Part shown: positions 61,667 through 64,000 of the stretch, one piece after another
Numbering within the stretch: position 1 is the first letter of the stretch
Layout: every line of letters starts with the position of its first letter
Assembly (NCBI RefSeq): GCF_023016115.1
Contig: NZ_JALKBH010000001.1
Span: 558,001 to 622,000, forward strand
Reading direction: 5' to 3'
DNA: 64,000 nucleotides
Origin: Alcanivorax sp. S6407
Lineage (GTDB): Bacteria > Pseudomonadota > Gammaproteobacteria > Pseudomonadales > Alcanivoracaceae
Program-made: the position numbers and the translations under genes
The notes under the pieces: generated by a model
Told to the model about the DNA's origin: nothing
Database searches by the model: none
What the model saw: the letters and a program-made list of their open reading frames with translations, nothing else

Positions 61667-62400
61667 CAGTGCAGCTCGCCACGCTCCATTTTCTCCCACA
61701 GGGTCGGCTCGCCGTTACTGCCACCGATGGCGCTAAGTTTGTCGTTGTGGCGGCTGATTTCCGATTCTGACGCGCGCACCACTTTCAGTCCGGAACGGCC
61801 GGCATCCAACCGGCGGATGGCTTCTGCCACTGCCGCCCCGCCCTGCTCGGCGGAATCGCTGCCGCCCAGGGACAGGCGGGTCTGCCCACCGGTCATGGCC
61901 AGATAGACATCCGCCAGGATCTCCGCATCCAGCAAGGCACCGTGCAACTCCCTGTGACCGTTTTCCACATCATAGCGGCGGCACAGGGCATCCAGATTAT
62001 TCTTCTGACCCGGGTGCTTCTGCCGTGCCATTACGAGGGTATCGAGAACGCCACAACGCTGCTCGATGGAACCGTAGGCTGAACCCAACATTCTCAGCTC
62101 ATGATTCAGGAAGCCCACATCAAAGGGCGCATTGTGAATGACCAGCTCGGCCCCATCGACGAAGGCGAGAAATTCATCTACCACCTTGTCGAAGGTGGGC
62201 TTGTCCGCCAGAAACTCCTCGGTGATGCCGTGAACTGCCAGCGCCCCTTCGTCGATTTCACGCATGGGGTTGAGGTAGATGTGCAGGTTATTACCAGTGA
62301 TCTTGCGGTTGATCACCTCCACACAACCAATTTCGATGACCCGGTGGCCATCGTTGGGCTCAAGACCGGTTGTTTCCGTATCCAGTACCACCTGACGCAT
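61666..62400 (-). CDS. dnaQ: DNA polymerase III epsilon subunit DnaQ (proofreading exonuclease)
   Basis: The 244-aa protein has the DEDDh exonuclease motifs: VLDTETTGLEP (Exo I), HNAPFDVGFLNHE (Exo II) and HGALLDAEILADVY (Exo III). Its C-terminus is shorter than some members. It shares a TAATG junction with rnhA, the same overlap style as in other pairs of this window. Confidence 0.95.
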   Translation of the reverse strand: MRQVVLDTETTGLEPNDGHRVIEIGCVEVINRKITGNNLHIYLNPMREIDEGALAVHGITEEFLADKPTFDKVVDEFLAFVDGAELVIHNAPFDVGFLNHELRMLGSAYGSIEQRCGVLDTLVMARQKHPGQKNNLDALCRRYDVENGHRELHGALLDAEILADVYLAMTGGQTRLSLGGSDSAEQGGAAVAEAIRRLDAGRSGLKVVRASESEISRHNDKLSAIGGSNGEPTLWEKMERGELH

Positions 62401-62861
62401 TAGGCGATCCCTTTCTGTCGATTCATTTCATCAATGCCCTTGTTGGCCAAGGCGTCAGCTCGCTCATTTTCCGGGTGACCACTGTGGCCCTTTACCCACT
62501 GCCAGTCGATGTCATGGGGGGCTGTAGCCGCATCAAGGCGTTGCCACAGGTCCACGTTTTTGACCGGTTGCTTCGAAGCCGTTTTCCAGCCGCGCTTCTT
62601 CCAGTTCGGCATCCACTGGGTGACGCCATCCATCACATAACGGGAATCGGTGGTGAGCACCACCTGGCAGGGTTGCCGCAGGGCCTCCAGGCCGGCAATG
62701 GCTGCCATCAATTCCATGCGGTTATTAGTGGTCTCCGGCTCACCGCCATGCATTTCCTTTTCCTTGTCACCGTAGCGCAATACCACACCCCAGCCCCCCG
62801 GGCCCGGGTTTCCGCGGCAGGCGCCATCGGTGAACATTGCGACTTTCTTTGCTTGATTCAA
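62400..62861 (-). CDS. rnhA: Ribonuclease HI RnhA
   Basis: The 153-aa protein has the catalytic acids in [34 protein letters not shown] and ENERADALA. It lies between the yafS-like methyltransferase gene and dnaQ, an order conserved in gammaproteobacteria. Confidence 0.96.
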   Translation of the reverse strand: MNQAKKVAMFTDGACRGNPGPGGWGVVLRYGDKEKEMHGGEPETTNNRMELMAAIAGLEALRQPCQVVLTTDSRYVMDGVTQWMPNWKKRGWKTASKQPVKNVDLWQRLDAATAPHDIDWQWVKGHSGHPENERADALANKGIDEMNRQKGIA

Positions 62862-62865
62862 AAAC

Positions 62866-63648
62866 TCAGGACTCCCGATTCTGTTGTCCCCAGCGTGCCA
62901 CGGGTACCGGTACCACGGTACTGCGCGGTGTCTGACGCTGGCGAGAAGGCAACGGCCGCACTACCCCCGCCCGTTTGCGGGCAACCAGCAGGTAGCTACT
63001 GCCATGGCGAGGCCAAAGCACACTGCCCAGCCATTCCAGCAAGCGCATGCGCTGTCGGCCACGTTCACCAAACGGCATAGTATAGAAGCCACTGGCCATG
63101 CCATCGACCTCAAATCCAAGAACATGCAGCCAGTCGGTCACCCGGTTGGGCCGATAGAAGCGCCCTGCCCAGCCCGGCCGCTGTCGCAGATAGAACAAGC
63201 GCGCCAACCCCATCATGCTCAGCGGATGAAAACCGACAATGGCGACCTTGCCACCGGGCGCAATGGAACGGCAGGCTTCGCGCAAGACCTGGTGCGGATC
63301 ACGGGTAAAATCCAGTACGTGATGCATCAACACCACATCCACACTGCTTTTCGCCAGCGGCAGGGTATCCAGTCGACTTTGCACGGTCACGCCAGGAAAC
63401 CCTTCCGGGCCCAGCGACATCTTCCAACGCAGCGGACAATCGCGCAGCAGATCCTGTTCCCGGGTGGTGTAGATGGCCACCGCCCGCTGCCCCACCTGTC
63501 TGCGCATCCACTCCTCGAGCATGGTACGCTCAGCGTCCAGCAGTGCCTGGCCAGGCTCACTGTCCAGCCAGCGGTCGAAGTGTCGTTCCAGATCATGGTT
63601 ACCGGAACTGAACGAGATCCGGTTGAGTGGTGGCAGCTGCATCAGCAC
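62866..63648 (-). CDS. SAM-dependent methyltransferase, YafS-like
   Basis: The 260-aa protein has a weak SAM-binding core ([45 protein letters not shown]) and the YafS neighbourhood: rnhA and dnaQ on one side, gloB on the other. The start is the GTG at 63648 or the ATG at 63642; neither ribosome site decides it. The substrate is unknown. Confidence 0.85.
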   Translation of the reverse strand: MLMQLPPLNRISFSSGNHDLERHFDRWLDSEPGQALLDAERTMLEEWMRRQVGQRAVAIYTTREQDLLRDCPLRWKMSLGPEGFPGVTVQSRLDTLPLAKSSVDVVLMHHVLDFTRDPHQVLREACRSIAPGGKVAIVGFHPLSMMGLARLFYLRQRPGWAGRFYRPNRVTDWLHVLGFEVDGMASGFYTMPFGERGRQRMRLLEWLGSVLWPRHGSSYLLVARKRAGVVRPLPSRQRQTPRSTVVPVPVARWGQQNRES

Positions 63649-63688
63649 AATACCTCATACATAGGCCTATTCAGGAGCGTAACACGAC

Positions 63689-64000
63689 ATGTTACCCAGC
63701 CCCATTGCCATCCCCGCATTTAGCGATAATTACATCTGGGCAATCAGCCATCAGGGACAGTGTGTGGTGGTCGATCCCGGTGATGCTGCCCCGGTGGAGC
63801 GCTTTCTGAACGAAAATGGCCTCAATCTTGCCGCCATCCTGGTTACCCATCATCACCCCGATCACGTGGCCGGTATCGCCACCCTCACCCGAGACCGGAA
63901 CATTCCGGTTTACGGCCCAGCCCGGGAATCCATCCCGTGCATGACCGATCCTCTTGGTGAGGGCCAGCAGATAACGCTGGACGCAATAGACCTGAGCCTG
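63689..64000 (+). CDS. gloB: Hydroxyacylglutathione hydrolase GloB (glyoxalase II), partial
   Basis: The ATG at 63689 begins MLPSPIAIPAFSDNYIWAIS, the usual GloB start, and leads to the metal-binding THHHPDH motif (position ~59) of the metallo-beta-lactamase fold. The frame is open to the window end (104 codons). It finishes methylglyoxal detoxification. Confidence 0.95.
   Translation, partial: MLPSPIAIPAFSDNYIWAISHQGQCVVVDPGDAAPVERFLNENGLNLAAILVTHHHPDHVAGIATLTRDRNIPVYGPARESIPCMTDPLGEGQQITLDAIDLSL

Overview
The window looks like a stretch of chromosome from a marine gammaproteobacterium close to Alcanivorax or related hydrocarbon-degrading genera. This is inferred from gene content and order: a 2-methylcitrate operon with acnD/prpF, CysB next to a 5'-nucleotidase, ThrH, an MtnABDC set, and yafS-like/rnhA/dnaQ facing gloB. 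Pseudomonas-style REP palindromes and an AlgP-like protein fit the same group. No phage, integrase, plasmid origin, CRISPR array or rRNA was seen. Most genes are housekeeping.

Layout. 1-3006 (minus): two exported beta-rich surface proteins of the FilA/DUF6160 type, the first cut by the window edge. 3563-5064: a nucleotidyltransferase (AbiEii-like) toxin candidate and a small partner, lying between two 143-bp direct repeats copied from the 3' end of prpF. 4983-12087 (minus): the propionate operon, GntR regulator-prpB-prpC-acnD-prpF, with a promoter bracketed by two identical ATTGTTGACAAT operators. 12301-21856 (minus): a seven-gene surface cluster in the order FilA-like, TPR-sulfotransferase, C39 peptidase, outer-membrane barrel, FadL-like barrel and two lipoproteins. 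22169-30358: pabB, a REP-associated transposase with REPs around it, thrH, cysB, a 5'-nucleotidase, an AlgP/histone H1-like protein, a PilZ-like protein and a DUF3108 protein. 30292-34423: a DUF2489 protein on the minus strand, then a PGPGW membrane protein and methionine salvage mtnA-mtnB-mtnD-mtnC on the plus strand. 34721-50455: rlmG, tRNA-Pro(CGG), a PEBP protein, thpR, rimO, a transporter, a lipase-like lipoprotein, two ABC1 kinases, a Lon protease, rluA, a small SET protein, an M48 lipoprotein, nfuA and a DUF2970 protein. 50812-64000: cysI with its DUF934 partner, zntB, acuI, sohB, nudC, a free-standing ChpA N-terminal-like protein, nhaB, dnaQ, rnhA, a yafS-like methyltransferase and the start of gloB.

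How the genes work together. The prp genes route propionyl-CoA through the methylcitrate cycle. mtnABDC recycles methylthioribose-1-phosphate toward methionine, and cysB and cysI supply sulfur. The surface cluster encodes a periplasmic C39 peptidase, two outer-membrane barrels and two lipoproteins. Three exported proteins (one in the cluster, two at the left edge) share a segment just after the signal peptide that has the hydrophobic spacing (-4, -7, -12, -15 relative to a glycine at -2) of the double-glycine leaders recognised by C39 peptidases. I consider this peptidase-substrate pairing the most interesting hypothesis in the window; it is inference and not shown directly.

The intergenic DNA is unusually rich in repeats. 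It holds many REP/REPIN elements with a resident RAYT gene, REPs carrying an insertion in the loop, a composite 45-50 bp element in three gaps, and 7-bp tandem arrays placed at or within 2 bp of the stop codons of rlmG, nfuA and dnaQ.
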